Shown piece by piece: positions 29,562 to 40,370 of a stretch of 64,000 bases of DNA. The position numbers were made by a program, and so were the translations under genes. The notes beneath the pieces were generated by a model. It searched no databases and was not told where the DNA came from. It was given only the letters and a program-made list of their open reading frames with translations. How positions within the stretch are numbered: position 1 is the stretch's first letter; the number at the start of each line of letters is the position of its first letter. The DNA comes from Pseudomonas putida (lineage in GTDB: Bacteria; Pseudomonadota; Gammaproteobacteria; Pseudomonadales; Pseudomonadaceae): contig NZ_CP039371.1 of the NCBI RefSeq assembly GCF_005080685.1, positions 4,464,001 through 4,528,000 of the forward strand, read 5' to 3'.

Positions 29562-30341
29562 ATGATACAGATCGATGCACTACCCGCTTTCTCCGACAAC
29601 TACATCTGGTTGTTACAGGATACTGCCAAACGCCGCTGCGCGGTGGTCGATCCGGGTGACGCCGGCCCGGTTGAGGCCTGGCTCGATGCCCATCCCGACT
29701 GGACACTGGCCGACATCCTGGTGACCCACCACCACGCCGACCACGTCGGCGGTGTCGAGCGCCTCAAGCAGCGCACCGGCGCACGTGTCTGCGGCCCGGC
29801 GAACGAGCGCATCCCCGGCCGCGACCTGGCCCTGGACGACCTCGACCAGGTCGATGTGCTCGGGCTGACCTTCGACGTACTGGCCGTACCGGGCCATACC
29901 CTCGGCCACATCGCCTACTACACCGCCCAGGCGCCCGTGCCGCTGCTGTTCAGTGGCGACACCCTGTTCGCTGCCGGCTGCGGGCGCATGTTCGAAGGCA
30001 CCCCCGAACAGATGCAGCCCGCCCTCGCCCGCCTGGCCGCCCTGCCAGCCGCCACGCAGGTGTATTGCGCGCACGAATACACCCTGAGCAACCTGCGCTT
30101 CGCCAGGGCCGTGGAGCCGGAAAATCCACACGTTGCCCAACGGTTCGAGGACGTTACCCGGCTACGTGCCGACAATCGCATCACATTGCCATCAACCATC
30201 GGCCTCGAGCGTCAGACCAACCCCTTCCTGCGTACCGCTGAAACATCCGTTAAACAAAAAGCAGACGAATGGAAGGGGCTTTCCAATACAAGCCAAGCCG
30301 CTGTTTTTGCTGCCTTGAGGTCTTGGAAGGACACCTTCTGA
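29562..30341 (+). CDS. gloB: Hydroxyacylglutathione hydrolase (glyoxalase II)
   Basis: The 259-residue metallo-beta-lactamase-fold enzyme hydrolyses S-lactoylglutathione to lactate and glutathione, completing methylglyoxal detoxification. The binuclear metal site THHHADH is at residues 55-61, and further ligands lie in [12 protein letters not shown] and FSGDTLF. The C-terminal helical domain contains the glutathione-binding basic residues (KQKADEWKG). The ATG at 29562 is chosen; longer in-frame sequence is antisense to the methyltransferase gene. Confidence 0.97.
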   Translation: MIQIDALPAFSDNYIWLLQDTAKRRCAVVDPGDAGPVEAWLDAHPDWTLADILVTHHHADHVGGVERLKQRTGARVCGPANERIPGRDLALDDLDQVDVLGLTFDVLAVPGHTLGHIAYYTAQAPVPLLFSGDTLFAAGCGRMFEGTPEQMQPALARLAALPAATQVYCAHEYTLSNLRFARAVEPENPHVAQRFEDVTRLRADNRITLPSTIGLERQTNPFLRTAETSVKQKADEWKGLSNTSQAAVFAALRSWKDTF

Positions 30342-30441
30342 TAACCCCAAGATATATCGCATGATGCGGTCAAAGGTTGACCCGGCTGGGAGCGGTTTTT
30401 AGAATCGCCGAAATTTTTTGCCCGGATAACTGTCCCCGCCG

Positions 30442-31872
30442 ATGTCTTCCCGTAGCCGCAGAACCTTTCATTCCGTCGCCTTGACGCGCCTGGCCCAGGT
30501 CAGTGCGCTGGCCCTGGCCGCCACCTTGGTGGGCTGCCAGAGCACCCGTCAACTCGACGAATCCGACAGCGTTCGCGCACACAGCTACCAGGCGCGGATC
30601 AAGCACAAACCCCAGACGTTCGCGGTCAAACCGGCCGAACAGGCCCCGCAGGATGTCTGGGAACGCATGCGCCAGGGCTTCGCCCTGCAGGACAGCATCG
30701 ACGTCAATCCGCGCATCGAACAACAGCGCCTGTGGTTCGCCAGTAACCCCTCGTTCCTCGAGAACGCCAGCGAACGCGGCAGCCTGTACCTGCACTACAT
30801 CGTCGAGCGGCTCGAAGAACGCGACATGCCCCTGGAGCTGGCCCTGCTGCCAGCCATCGAGAGCGCCTACAACCCGATGGCCTACTCGCGCGCCCATGCC
30901 GCAGGCATGTGGCAGTTCATCCCCTCCACGGGTCGCCACTTCAACCTGCGCCAGACCAACTTCTACGACGGCCGCCGCGACATCACTGCGTCGACCAATG
31001 CCGCGCTGGACTACCTGAGCCGCCTGCATGACATGTTCAACGGCGACTGGCTGCTCGCCCTGGCCGCCTACAACGCTGGCGAAGGTACGGTCAGCCGGGC
31101 CATCGAGCGCAACGAACGGCTCGGCCTGCCCACCGACTACTGGAACCTGCCGCTGCCGCAGGAAACCCGTGACTATGTGCCCAAGCTGCTGGCCCTGTCG
31201 CAAGTGGTCTCCACCCCGGAGGCCTATGGCGTCAATCTCAGCCCGATCGCCAACGAACCCTACTTCGAAGCCATCGCCATCAACGAGCGCCTGGACCTGA
31301 CGCGGGTCGCCGCCTTCGCCAACATCGACGAAGACGAGCTGATCCAGCTCAATCCGGCCTTCAAGAAGCGCATGACCGTGGACGGTCCCCAGCAACTGCT
31401 GGTGCCGACCGCCAAGGCGCAACTGCTGAGCGACAGCCTGTCCAACCTCAAGCCCGAGCAACTGCTCAGCCTGCAGCCGAACAAAGCCGTGTTCGAGCGC
31501 GCCGTGGCAGAAGCCAAGGCTCCGGCCACCGCGCGCAGCTATCGGGTCAAGCGTGGCGACAACCTGAGCACCATCGCCAAGGCCAACCGGGTCTCGGTCA
31601 AGGATATCCAGCGCTGGAACAAGCTGCCTGGCAACCGCGTCAAGGCGGGCCAGGTACTGGCACTGCGGGGCGGCAGCGCGCCAGGTGCAGCCGGCAACCG
31701 GGTTGCCGCTTCTGGCCAGCGCTCTACCCAGTACAAGGTGCGCAAGGGTGACTCGCTGTATTTGGTTGCCAAACGTTTCAACGTCGAAATGAAACACCTC
31801 AAGCGCTGGAATCCACGCAGCGGCCACGCGCTCAAGCCAGGCCAGACGCTGACCGTCTACCTGTCGCGCTGA
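30442..31872 (+). CDS. mltD: Membrane-bound lytic murein transglycosylase D
   Basis: The 476-residue lipoprotein has the lipobox LVGC with the modified Cys at residue 32. The GH23 transglycosylase domain has its catalytic glutamate at E140 (LLPAIESAYNP), followed by AGMWQFIPSTGR and ALAAYNAGEG. Two C-terminal LysM peptidoglycan-binding repeats lie at about 367-409 and 431-474. It cleaves murein glycan strands with formation of 1,6-anhydroMurNAc, at the inner leaflet of the outer membrane. It follows gloB by 100 bp. No strong ribosome-binding site precedes the ATG. Confidence 0.96.
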   Translation: MSSRSRRTFHSVALTRLAQVSALALAATLVGCQSTRQLDESDSVRAHSYQARIKHKPQTFAVKPAEQAPQDVWERMRQGFALQDSIDVNPRIEQQRLWFASNPSFLENASERGSLYLHYIVERLEERDMPLELALLPAIESAYNPMAYSRAHAAGMWQFIPSTGRHFNLRQTNFYDGRRDITASTNAALDYLSRLHDMFNGDWLLALAAYNAGEGTVSRAIERNERLGLPTDYWNLPLPQETRDYVPKLLALSQVVSTPEAYGVNLSPIANEPYFEAIAINERLDLTRVAAFANIDEDELIQLNPAFKKRMTVDGPQQLLVPTAKAQLLSDSLSNLKPEQLLSLQPNKAVFERAVAEAKAPATARSYRVKRGDNLSTIAKANRVSVKDIQRWNKLPGNRVKAGQVLALRGGSAPGAAGNRVAASGQRSTQYKVRKGDSLYLVAKRFNVEMKHLKRWNPRSGHALKPGQTLTVYLSR

Positions 31873-31880
31873 CGGCCAAG

Positions 31881-31901
31881 GGGGGCTACCTTGTAGCCCT
31901 C
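31881..31901 (+). terminator. Probable terminator after mltD
   Basis: GGGCTAC / GTAGCCC form a 7-bp GC-rich stem around the loop CTT, 10 bp after the mltD stop. The T-rich stretch follows only some 20 bases later (TCTCTTTTTCC), so efficiency is uncertain. Confidence 0.5.
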
Positions 31902-31992
31902 CTGAATTCCCCCTCCTCCCTCTCTTTTTCCAACCCCGCCAAGCTGTTACTGTACTCCGACCAAAGCCCAATGCCCTGGATCGGATGCCGAC

Positions 31993-33822
31993 TTGATACG
32001 TCCCCTCCTGCTGTCTCTCAGCCTGGCCTTGAGCTTTCCCGCAGCCGCGAAGGTGAGCGAAAGCCACGGATACGCGCAGTTCGGCACGCTCAAGTACCCA
32101 GCCACATTCACCCATTTCGACTGGGTCAACCCGCAAGCGCCCAAAGGCGGCACCTTGCGGGCCATGGCATTCGGCACCTTCGATACGCTCAACCCGTATA
32201 CCTTCAAGGGCAGCAGCCCGGTCACCACGCCCAATTTCCTGCAGTATGGCATCAGCGAGCTGAACGAAACGCTGATGGTCGGCACCGGCCAATACGACCC
32301 CTCGGGCGATGAGGCCACCTCCAGCTATGGCCTGATCGCAAGCTCGGTGGAATACAGCGAGGACCGCAGCTGGGTGGTGTTCAACCTGCGCCCGGAAGCG
32401 CGCTGGCATGATGGCAAGCCGATTACCTCGGCAGACGTTGCGTTTTCCTACCGCACTCTGCTCAATGAAGGCCACCCGATCTACCGCACCAACCTGCAGG
32501 AGGTCGCCCGCGTCGACATCCTCGGGCCGCTGCGCATCCGCTTCGTGTTCAAACGTGCCGGCAACCCTTTGCTGATCCTGCGCCTGGGCGAAATGCCGGT
32601 GCTGCCCAAGCACTACTGGCAGGGCCGCGACTTCAAGGCCACCACTTTCACCCCACCCCTGGGCAGCGGTCCCTACCGCATCACCGAGGTGCAGCCTGGG
32701 CGGCGCCTGGTGTTCGAGCGGGTGAAGAACTACTGGGGCAAGGACCTGGCCGTCAACCGTGGCAAATACAACTTCAATCGCGTCGAGTACGAGTTCTACC
32801 GCGACGCCACGGTGGCGTTCGAAGCCTTCAAGGCAGGCGAATTCGATATCTATATCGAGCACCAGGCCAAGAATTGGGCCAACGGCTACACCTTCCCGGC
32901 CGTGCGCCGCGGCGAGGTGATCAAGGCGCAGATCCCTCACCGCATCCCGACCCAGACCCAGGGCCTGTTCATGAACAGCCGCCGGGCGGCCTTCAGCGAC
33001 GCCCGCGTGCGCCAGGCCCTGGGCCTGATGCTCGACTTCGAGTGGACCAACCGCGCCTTGTTCAGCAGCGCCTACCGCCGCTCGACCAGCTACTACCCCA
33101 ACAGCGAATTCGCCGCTACCGGCCTGCCCACCGGCAAGGAATGGTTGCTGCTGGCGCCCTGGCGCGAGCAACTGCCCGATGCGCTGTTCACCCAGCCGTA
33201 CCAGGTCAGCCATACCGATGGCCGCGGCATCAGCCGCCAGACCCTGCGCCAGGCGCTGGCCCTGCTCGGCCAGGCCGGCTGGAAGCTCGATGGCCAACGC
33301 CTGGTCAACGACAAGGGCCAGCAGCTGCGCATGGAAGTGCTGCTGGTCAACCCAAACCTCGAACGCATTTTGCAACCCTATGTCGAAAACCTCGCAAGCA
33401 TCGGCATCGACGCCCACTTGCGTACCGTGGACCGCGCCCAATACAAACAACGCCTGGACCAGTTCGACTTCGACATGATCCTGATGACCCTCAACCAGAC
33501 CCTGAGCCCGGGCCTTGAGCAATGGCTGTATTTCCACTCGAGCCAAGCCTCGACCAAGGGCAGCAAGAACTATGCTGGGGTCAAGGACCCGATAGTCGAC
33601 CACTTGCTCGACACCTTGCTCGCCGCCCGCACCCGCGATGACCAGGTCGCCGCCGCCCGCGCCCTGGACCGCGTGCTCTCATGGCAGTACTACATGATCC
33701 CCAACTGGTACCTCGACAACCATCGCCTGGCCTACCGCAACCGGTTCGCCTTCGTCACCACGCCGCCCTACACCCTTGGGCTGAACAGCTGGTGGATCAA
33801 GACTTCGGAGAAAGCCCAATGA
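31993..33822 (+). CDS. Extracellular solute-binding protein, family 5 (YejA-like), first copy
   Basis: This 609-residue periplasmic binding protein starts with TTG at 31993; the nearby ATG at 31985 runs into a stop after three codons. The signal peptide MIRPLLLSLSLALSFPAAAK ends at AAA. The SBP_bac_5 domain shows NPQAPKGGTLRAMAFGTFDT (an early family motif), WRHDG-like ARWHDGKPITSADVAF, and a C-terminal lobe. Such proteins capture oligopeptides; the YejABEF system takes up peptides and microcin C. It is followed with a 4-bp overlap by a second related binding protein. Confidence 0.92.
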   Translation: MIRPLLLSLSLALSFPAAAKVSESHGYAQFGTLKYPATFTHFDWVNPQAPKGGTLRAMAFGTFDTLNPYTFKGSSPVTTPNFLQYGISELNETLMVGTGQYDPSGDEATSSYGLIASSVEYSEDRSWVVFNLRPEARWHDGKPITSADVAFSYRTLLNEGHPIYRTNLQEVARVDILGPLRIRFVFKRAGNPLLILRLGEMPVLPKHYWQGRDFKATTFTPPLGSGPYRITEVQPGRRLVFERVKNYWGKDLAVNRGKYNFNRVEYEFYRDATVAFEAFKAGEFDIYIEHQAKNWANGYTFPAVRRGEVIKAQIPHRIPTQTQGLFMNSRRAAFSDARVRQALGLMLDFEWTNRALFSSAYRRSTSYYPNSEFAATGLPTGKEWLLLAPWREQLPDALFTQPYQVSHTDGRGISRQTLRQALALLGQAGWKLDGQRLVNDKGQQLRMEVLLVNPNLERILQPYVENLASIGIDAHLRTVDRAQYKQRLDQFDFDMILMTLNQTLSPGLEQWLYFHSSQASTKGSKNYAGVKDPIVDHLLDTLLAARTRDDQVAAARALDRVLSWQYYMIPNWYLDNHRLAYRNRFAFVTTPPYTLGLNSWWIKTSEKAQ

Positions 33823-35654
33823 CGCCAATGCCCCGCCTGCGCCGGCTGGCAGGCAGCCTACTGCTCGCCTGCCTGAGCCTTCCGGCCGTGGCCGCACCGC
33901 AACATGCGCTCACGCTCTACGACGAGGCGCCGAAATACCCGGCCGACTTCAAGCACTTCGACTACGTCAACCCCGACGCGCCCAAGGGCGGCACCTTCCG
34001 CCAGTCCAGCTTCGGTGGCTTCGACAGCCTCAACCCGTACATCAACAAGGGCGTCGCCGCTGAGGGCGTGGGACTGATCTACGACACCCTGATGCGCCAG
34101 AGCCTGGACGAGCCGTTCACCGAGTACGGCCTGGTCGCCGGCAAGATCGAGAAGGCTCCGGACAACAGCTGGGTGCGCTTCTACTTGCGCCCTGAAGCAC
34201 GCTTCCACGATGGTCATCCGATCCGTGCCGAGGACGTGGTATTCACCTTCGATGCCCTGATCAAGCAAGGTGCGCCGCTGTACCGGCAGTACTACGCCGA
34301 TGTGGCAGACGTGGTCGCCGAAGACCCGCTGCGCGTGAAGTTCACCTTCAAGCACAAGAACAACCGCGAGCTGCCGCTGATCCTCGGTCAACTGCCGGTA
34401 CTGCCCAAGCACTGGTACCAGGACCGCGACTTCGCCCGCGGCAACCTGGAGATTCCGCTGGGCAGCGGCCCGTACAAGATCGCCCAGGTCAAGGCCGGGC
34501 GCTCGATCCGCTATGAGCGGGTCAAGGACTACTGGGCCAAGGACCTGCCGATCAATCGGGGCCTGTACAATTTCGACCTGATGACCTTCGACTCCTACCG
34601 CGACAACACCGTGGCCCTGGAGGCGCTCAAGGCCGGCGCATTCGACTACTGGCTGGAGATGAGCGCGAAGAACTGGGCCACCGCCTACAACGTCCCCCCG
34701 GTGCGCGACGGCCGCCTGATCAAGGAAGAACTGCCCAACGGCAACCCCACCGGCATGCAAGGCTTCGTTTTCAACCTGCGCCGCCCGGTGTTCCAGGACG
34801 TGCGCGTGCGCGAAGCGCTGAGCCTGTTGCTGGACTACGAGTGGACCAACAAGCAGCTGTTCAATGGGGCCTACACCCGCACCGGCAGCTACTTCGAAAA
34901 CTCCGAAATGGCCGCCCGTGGCCTGCCTAGCGACAACGAGCTGAAAATCCTCGAACCGCTGCGGGGCAAAGTTCCCGAGCGGGCCTTCAGCGAAGCCTTC
35001 CACAACCCGGTCAGCGATGGCAGCGGCATGATCCGCGACCAGCAGCGCAAGGCCTACCAGCTGTTGCAGGAAGCGGGTTGGAAGATCGCCAACGACAAGA
35101 TGGTCGATGCCCAGGGCAAGCCGGTGAGCATCGAGTTTCTCCTGGTGCAGACCGAGTTCGAACGCGTGCTGTTGCCGTTCAAGCGCAACCTGGCCGACCT
35201 CGGCATCGAGCTGACCATCCGCCGTGTCGACGTTTCCCAGTACATCAACCGCCTGCGCTCGCGCGACTTCGACATGATCGTCGGCGGTTTCCCGCAGTCC
35301 AACTCGCCCGGCAACGAGCAGCGCGAATACTGGAGCAGCGCTGCCGCCGACAACCCTGGCAGCCGCAACTTCATCGGCTTGCGCGACCCGGCCATCGACC
35401 AGTTGGTGGAGCAGTTGATCAATGCCGACTCGCGCCAGAACCTGATCGATCACACCCGGGCGCTGGACCGTGTGCTGCTGTGGGGCTACTACGTGATTCC
35501 CAACTGGCACATCAAGACCTGGCGCGTGGCCTACTGGAACCACATCGGCCACCCCGAGGTATCGCCCAAGTACGACGTCGGCATCGATACCTGGTGGATC
35601 AAGCCCAACGTGACCCCGGCGGTCACTGAAGCTCCCGCGGACGAGGCGAACTGA
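33819..35654 (+). CDS. yejA: Extracellular solute-binding protein, family 5 (YejA-like), second copy
   Basis: The 611-residue periplasmic protein has the signal peptide [20 protein letters not shown] ending at AVAA. It carries the same motifs as the preceding gene ([45 protein letters not shown]), so the two are paralogues from tandem duplication that have since diverged. The start at 33819 overlaps the stop of the first copy. It directly precedes the permease genes and is the more likely obligate partner. Confidence 0.92.
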   Translation: MTPMPRLRRLAGSLLLACLSLPAVAAPQHALTLYDEAPKYPADFKHFDYVNPDAPKGGTFRQSSFGGFDSLNPYINKGVAAEGVGLIYDTLMRQSLDEPFTEYGLVAGKIEKAPDNSWVRFYLRPEARFHDGHPIRAEDVVFTFDALIKQGAPLYRQYYADVADVVAEDPLRVKFTFKHKNNRELPLILGQLPVLPKHWYQDRDFARGNLEIPLGSGPYKIAQVKAGRSIRYERVKDYWAKDLPINRGLYNFDLMTFDSYRDNTVALEALKAGAFDYWLEMSAKNWATAYNVPPVRDGRLIKEELPNGNPTGMQGFVFNLRRPVFQDVRVREALSLLLDYEWTNKQLFNGAYTRTGSYFENSEMAARGLPSDNELKILEPLRGKVPERAFSEAFHNPVSDGSGMIRDQQRKAYQLLQEAGWKIANDKMVDAQGKPVSIEFLLVQTEFERVLLPFKRNLADLGIELTIRRVDVSQYINRLRSRDFDMIVGGFPQSNSPGNEQREYWSSAAADNPGSRNFIGLRDPAIDQLVEQLINADSRQNLIDHTRALDRVLLWGYYVIPNWHIKTWRVAYWNHIGHPEVSPKYDVGIDTWWIKPNVTPAVTEAPADEAN

Positions 35655-35655
35655 C

Positions 35656-36729
35656 ATGCTGGCGTATATCCTGCGGCGCCTGCTGCTGATCATCCCGACC
35701 CTGTTCGGCATCCTGATCATCAACTTCGTCATCGTCCAGGCCGCCCCCGGCGGCCCCGTCGAGCAGATGATCGCCAAGCTCGAAGGCTTCGAAGGCGCCA
35801 CCAGCCGCATTGCCGGCGGCGGTGCCGAGGTCTCGGTGGCCGGTTCCAACTACCGCGGCGCGCAAGGCCTGGACCCGGCGCTGGTGGCCGAGATCGAGAA
35901 GATGTATGGCTTCGACAAGTCGGCGCCGGAGCGGCTATGGATCATGATCAAGAACTACGCCCAGCTGGATTTTGGCGATAGCTTCTTCCGCGACGCCAAG
36001 GTCATCGACCTGATCGCCGAGAAGATGCCGGTGTCGATCTCGCTGGGGCTGTGGAGCACGCTGATCATGTACCTGGTGTCGATCCCGCTGGGCATCGCCA
36101 AGGCGGTACGCCACGGCAGCCATTTCGACGTCTGGACCAGCTCGGCGATCATCGTCGGCTATGCCATCCCCGCGTTCCTGTTCGCCATCCTGCTGATCGT
36201 GCTGTTCGCTGGCGGCAGCTACTTCGATTGGTTCCCATTGCGCGGACTGACCTCGAACAACTTCGAAGAGCTCAGCACCACCGGCAAGATTCTCGATTAC
36301 TTCTGGCACCTGGTGCTGCCGATTACCGCGCTGGTCATCGGCAACTTCGCCACCATGACCCTGCTGACCAAGAACAGCTTCCTCGACGAGATCAACAAGC
36401 AGTACGTGATCACCGCCAAGGCCAAGGGCCTGAGCCGACCCCGGGTGCTGTACGGCCACGTGTTCCGCAACGCCATGCTGCTGGTGATCGCCGGCTTCCC
36501 TTCGGCCTTCATCGGTATTTTCTTTACCGGTTCCCTGCTCATCGAAGTGATCTTCTCGCTCGACGGCCTCGGCCTGATGAGCTTCGAAGCGGCCATCAAC
36601 CGCGACTACCCGGTGGTGTTCGGCACCCTGTTCATCTTCACCCTGCTCGGGCTGGTGGTGAAACTGATCGGCGACCTCACCTATACCCTGGTCGATCCGC
36701 GCATCGACTTCGCCAGCCGGGAGCACTGA
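35656..36729 (+). CDS. yejB: Peptide/microcin C-type ABC importer, permease B
   Basis: The 357-residue inner-membrane permease of the OppB/DppB class begins [20 protein letters not shown]. The family-specific insert between the first two helices is seen ([20 protein letters not shown]). The EAA loop lies at [21 protein letters not shown], the contact site for the ATPase. It pairs with YejE just downstream (1-bp gap). Confidence 0.95.
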   Translation: MLAYILRRLLLIIPTLFGILIINFVIVQAAPGGPVEQMIAKLEGFEGATSRIAGGGAEVSVAGSNYRGAQGLDPALVAEIEKMYGFDKSAPERLWIMIKNYAQLDFGDSFFRDAKVIDLIAEKMPVSISLGLWSTLIMYLVSIPLGIAKAVRHGSHFDVWTSSAIIVGYAIPAFLFAILLIVLFAGGSYFDWFPLRGLTSNNFEELSTTGKILDYFWHLVLPITALVIGNFATMTLLTKNSFLDEINKQYVITAKAKGLSRPRVLYGHVFRNAMLLVIAGFPSAFIGIFFTGSLLIEVIFSLDGLGLMSFEAAINRDYPVVFGTLFIFTLLGLVVKLIGDLTYTLVDPRIDFASREH

Positions 36730-36730
36730 C

Positions 36731-37750
36731 ATGGCCTTGTCCCCTCTCAATCGCCGGCGCTTCGAGCGCTTCAAGGGCAACCGCCGCGGCTGGTGGTCGC
36801 TGTGGTTGTTCCTCATCCTGTTCGGCCTGAGCCTGGGCGCCGAACTGATCGCCAACGACAAGCCGATCGCCGTGCGCTACGACGGCGAGTGGTACTTCCC
36901 GGCCTTCAAGCGCTACCCGGAAACCACCTTCGGCGGCGAGTTCCCACTGGAGGCCAACTACAAGAGCCCCTACATTCGCGAGCTGCTAGCCAAGAAAGAC
37001 AGCTTCGTGTTGTGGGCGCCCATTCCCTTCAGCTACCAGAGCATCAACTATGACCTGCGCGTGCCCGCCCCGGCCCCACCCTCGGCGGACAACTGGCTGG
37101 GCACCGACGACCAGGGCCGCGACGTGCTGGCACGGGTGATCTACGGCTTCCGCGTGTCGGTGCTGTTCGCCCTGACGCTGACCGTTCTCAGCTCGATCAT
37201 CGGCGTCATCGCCGGGGCCTTGCAGGGCTTCTACGGCGGCTGGGTCGACCTTGCCGGGCAGCGCTTCCTGGAGATCTGGTCGGGCCTGCCGGTGTTGTAC
37301 CTGCTGATCATCCTGGCCAGCTTCGTGCAACCCAACTTCTGGTGGCTGCTGGGCATCATGCTGCTGTTCTCGTGGATGAGCCTGGTGGATGTGGTGCGCG
37401 CCGAGTTCCTGCGCGGTCGCAACCTCGAGTACGTGCGCGCCGCCCGGGCCCTGGGCATGCGCAATGGCGCGATCATGTACCGGCACATCCTGCCCAACGC
37501 GATGATCTCGACCATGACCTTCATGCCGTTCATCCTCACCGGCGCCATCGGCACCCTCACCGCGCTGGACTTCCTCGGCTTCGGCCTGCCGCCAGGCGCA
37601 CCGTCGCTGGGCGAATTGGTGGCCCAGGGCAAGTCCAACCTGCAAGCCCCGTGGCTGGGCATCAGCGCCTTCGCCGTGCTGGCGATCATGTTGAGCCTGC
37701 TGGTGTTCATCGGCGAATCCGCCCGCGATGCCTTCGACCCGAGGAAGTGA
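36731..37750 (+). CDS. yejE: Peptide/microcin C-type ABC importer, permease E
   Basis: A 339-residue OppC-type permease. The N-terminus (PLNRRRFERFKGNRRGWWSL) and the long periplasmic segment after helix 1 are typical of YejE. The core contains NWLGTDDQGRDVLARVIYGF and the EAA loop YVRAARALGMRNGAIMYRHI. It forms the membrane channel with YejB. Confidence 0.95.
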   Translation: MALSPLNRRRFERFKGNRRGWWSLWLFLILFGLSLGAELIANDKPIAVRYDGEWYFPAFKRYPETTFGGEFPLEANYKSPYIRELLAKKDSFVLWAPIPFSYQSINYDLRVPAPAPPSADNWLGTDDQGRDVLARVIYGFRVSVLFALTLTVLSSIIGVIAGALQGFYGGWVDLAGQRFLEIWSGLPVLYLLIILASFVQPNFWWLLGIMLLFSWMSLVDVVRAEFLRGRNLEYVRAARALGMRNGAIMYRHILPNAMISTMTFMPFILTGAIGTLTALDFLGFGLPPGAPSLGELVAQGKSNLQAPWLGISAFAVLAIMLSLLVFIGESARDAFDPRK

Positions 37751-37751
37751 T

Positions 37752-39362
37752 ATGAGTGAACAGAACCTGATCGAAGTGCGTGACCTGGCGGTGGAGTTCG
37801 TCACCGGCGAGCATGTCAACCGCGTGGTCGACGGCATCAGCTTCGATATCCGCAAGGGCGAGACCCTGGCGCTGGTCGGCGAGAGCGGCTCGGGCAAGTC
37901 GGTCACCGCCCACTCGCTCCTGCGCCTGCTGCCCTACCCGCTCGCCCGCCATCCCAGCGGCAGCATCCAGTACCAGGGCAAGGACCTGCTGCAGCAGGGC
38001 GAAAAGGCCATGCAGCGCATCCGCGGCGACCGTATCGCCATGATCTTCCAGGAGCCGATGACCTCGCTCAACCCGCTGCACAGCATCGAGAAGCAGATCA
38101 ACGAGATCCTGTTGCTGCACAAGGGCCTGAGCGGCAAGCAAGCCACCGCACGCACCCTGGAGTTGCTGGAGATGGTCGGCATTCCCGAACCGCGCAAACG
38201 CCTCAAGGCCCTGCCCCACGAGCTCTCCGGCGGCCAGCGCCAGCGGGTGATGATCGCCATGGCCCTGGCCAACGAGCCGGAACTGCTGATCGCCGACGAA
38301 CCGACAACGGCGCTGGACGTGACCGTGCAGTTGAAGATCCTCGACCTGCTCAAGGAGCTGCAGGCGCGCCTGGGCATGGCGCTGCTGCTGATCAGCCACG
38401 ACCTCAACCTGGTGCGGCGCATCGCCCACCGGGTGTGCGTGATGCAGCGCGGGCAGATCGTCGAGCAGGCCGACTGCGCCACGCTGTTCAGCGCACCGCA
38501 GCATCACTACACGCAGATGCTGATAAACGCCGAGCCCAGCGGGCTGCCTGCGCACAACCCGGTCGGCGCACCGCTGCTTGAGGTTGACGACCTCAAGGTG
38601 TGGTTCCCGATCAAGAAAGGCCTGCTGCGCAAGACGGTCGACCATGTGAAGGCAGTGGATGGCATCAACTTCAGCCTGCCCCAAGGCCAGACCCTGGGCA
38701 TCGTCGGTGAGAGTGGTTCGGGCAAGTCGACCCTGGGCCTGGCGATCCTGCGACTGATCGCCAGCCGTGGCGGCATCCGCTTCCATGGCCAAGCCCTGGA
38801 GGACATGAACCAGAAGCAGGTACGGCCACTGCGACGGGAAATGCAGGTGGTGTTCCAAGACCCCTTCGGCAGCCTCAGCCCGCGCATGTCAGTGGCGGAC
38901 ATCGTCGGCGAGGGTTTGCGCATCCACCGCATCGGTACGCCCCAGGAGCAGGAAGCGGCGATCATCGCCGCGCTGGAGGAAGTGGGCCTGGACCCACGCA
39001 CCCGCCACCGCTACCCGCACGAGTTCTCCGGCGGCCAGCGCCAACGCATCGCCATTGCCCGGGCCTTGGTGCTCAAACCGGCGCTGATCCTGCTCGACGA
39101 GCCCACCTCGGCGCTGGACCGAACGGTGCAACGCCAGGTGGTTGAGCTGCTGCGCACCCTGCAGCAGAAGTACAACCTGACCTACCTGTTCATCAGCCAT
39201 GACCTGGCGGTAGTCAAAGCGCTGAGCCATCAGTTGATGGTCATCCGCCATGGTCATGTAGTGGAGCAAGGGGATGCGCAGGCTATCTTCCATGCCCCGC
39301 AGCACCCCTACACCCGGCAATTGCTGGAAGCGGCATTCCTGGAGGTCGACAGCACAGCGTGA
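37752..39362 (+). CDS. yejF: Peptide/microcin C-type ABC importer, fused ATP-binding protein
   Basis: The 536-residue protein contains two complete ABC domains. Walker A motifs GESGSGKS occur near residues 45 and 325, signature motifs LSGGQRQRV and FSGGQRQRI follow, and Walker B regions end in LLIADEPTTALD and LILLDEPTSALD. It thus provides both ATPase sites, combining OppD- and OppF-like halves. The start MSEQNLIEVRD is taken at 37752, one base after the yejE stop; an earlier in-frame codon lies inside yejE. It ends the importer operon. Confidence 0.95.
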   Translation: MSEQNLIEVRDLAVEFVTGEHVNRVVDGISFDIRKGETLALVGESGSGKSVTAHSLLRLLPYPLARHPSGSIQYQGKDLLQQGEKAMQRIRGDRIAMIFQEPMTSLNPLHSIEKQINEILLLHKGLSGKQATARTLELLEMVGIPEPRKRLKALPHELSGGQRQRVMIAMALANEPELLIADEPTTALDVTVQLKILDLLKELQARLGMALLLISHDLNLVRRIAHRVCVMQRGQIVEQADCATLFSAPQHHYTQMLINAEPSGLPAHNPVGAPLLEVDDLKVWFPIKKGLLRKTVDHVKAVDGINFSLPQGQTLGIVGESGSGKSTLGLAILRLIASRGGIRFHGQALEDMNQKQVRPLRREMQVVFQDPFGSLSPRMSVADIVGEGLRIHRIGTPQEQEAAIIAALEEVGLDPRTRHRYPHEFSGGQRQRIAIARALVLKPALILLDEPTSALDRTVQRQVVELLRTLQQKYNLTYLFISHDLAVVKALSHQLMVIRHGHVVEQGDAQAIFHAPQHPYTRQLLEAAFLEVDSTA

Positions 39363-39635
39363 GGCCAGCAGCTCGTTGCCGCTGGCTGCCGCCGTGAGTT
39401 GCGCCTTGCGACCGAGCTTGCGCTGCGACCAGAGCACAGGGTGGGTCGATCGGAAAAGCGCTAGGCAACGGCTGCCTTGATATCGAACACGGGAGGCCTG
39501 GAGGCGTCCCTGGTATGAGCGTCATACAAGGTCGCCTCTCGCTAGCGGGCCCAGGCGTTAGATCGCTACCGCAATGCCTTTGTCACGGACTGCCGGGTGA
39601 CGGATGAATGCAATTCTCCTGCGTTGGCCATACGC
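39363..39635. other. Intergenic region between yejF and the cyclase remnant
   Basis: These 273 bp hold no recognisable gene or strong hairpin. The tail of the yej operon and the 3' side of the cyclase remnant meet here. Confidence 0.4.
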
Positions 39636-40370
39636 CTACAGAATTGCCACCGCCCGCACGAAGCCCGCCGATGCTCGACGGATCTTGTAGGGGAAGCAAC
39701 TGACCAGAAAACCATGATCCGGAAGTTGCTCCAGATTGGCCAGCTTTTCCATCTGCCCGTAACCGATGTCGCGTCCGGCCTTGTGCCCCTCCCAGATGAT
39801 CGAGGCATCGCCGGTTTCACTGAAGCGCTCGCGGGTGTACTTGAACGGCGCATCCCAGCTCCAGGCATCGGTGCCGACCACCCTTACCCCGCGCTCCAGC
39901 AGGTAGAGGGTCGCCTCGCGGCCCATCCCCACTCCGGCCTCAAGATAACCAGGCTGGCCGAACAGGCTACCGGCCCGGGTATTCACCAGCACAATGTCCA
40001 GTGGCTGTAGTTCGTGTTCAATGCGCGCCAGCTCTGCCTCGACCTCTGTCGCCGTGACCACGTGGCCGTCGTCCATGTGCCGAAAGTCCAACTTCACTCC
40101 AGGCTGCAGGCACCACTCCAAAGGCAGTTCGTCGATGCCGAACGCGGGCTTGCCGCCGTCGGTGGTGGAAGCGTAGTGCCAGGGCGCATCCATGTGGGTA
40201 CCGCTGTGGGTGGTGATTTGCAGGCGTTCCGCTGCCCATGACTCGTCGCCCGGCAAGTCTTCCTTGCGCAGCCCAGGGAACATCGCGGCCATTTCCGGCC
40301 AGCCCTGTTGGTGGTCCATGTAATCGATCTTGGGCAGCAGGGGCGGCGGATCGGTATAGGAGTGGGTCCT
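39636..40370 (-). pseudogene. Cyclase/kynurenine formamidase-family gene lacking its 5' end
   Basis: The frame encodes a metal-dependent hydrolase of the cyclase family (PF04199) from about TDPPPLLPKIDYMDHQQGW onward. The signature HSGTHMDAPWH is intact, as are later stretches such as VVGTDAWSWDAPF. Upstream of about 40370 the frame no longer resembles the family and runs antisense-free into a LysR gene fragment in another frame. Roughly 20-30 N-terminal residues are missing. Translation could restart at the ATG 40319 to give 227 residues, so residual activity cannot be excluded. It is read as the product of a deletion that joined two minus-strand genes. Confidence 0.7.

Noticed and set aside
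30370..33603. A 1077-codon open frame on the minus strand
   Set aside because: It mirrors mltD and the first yejA-like gene in a GC-rich region, shows no domains, and the plus-strand genes are certain.
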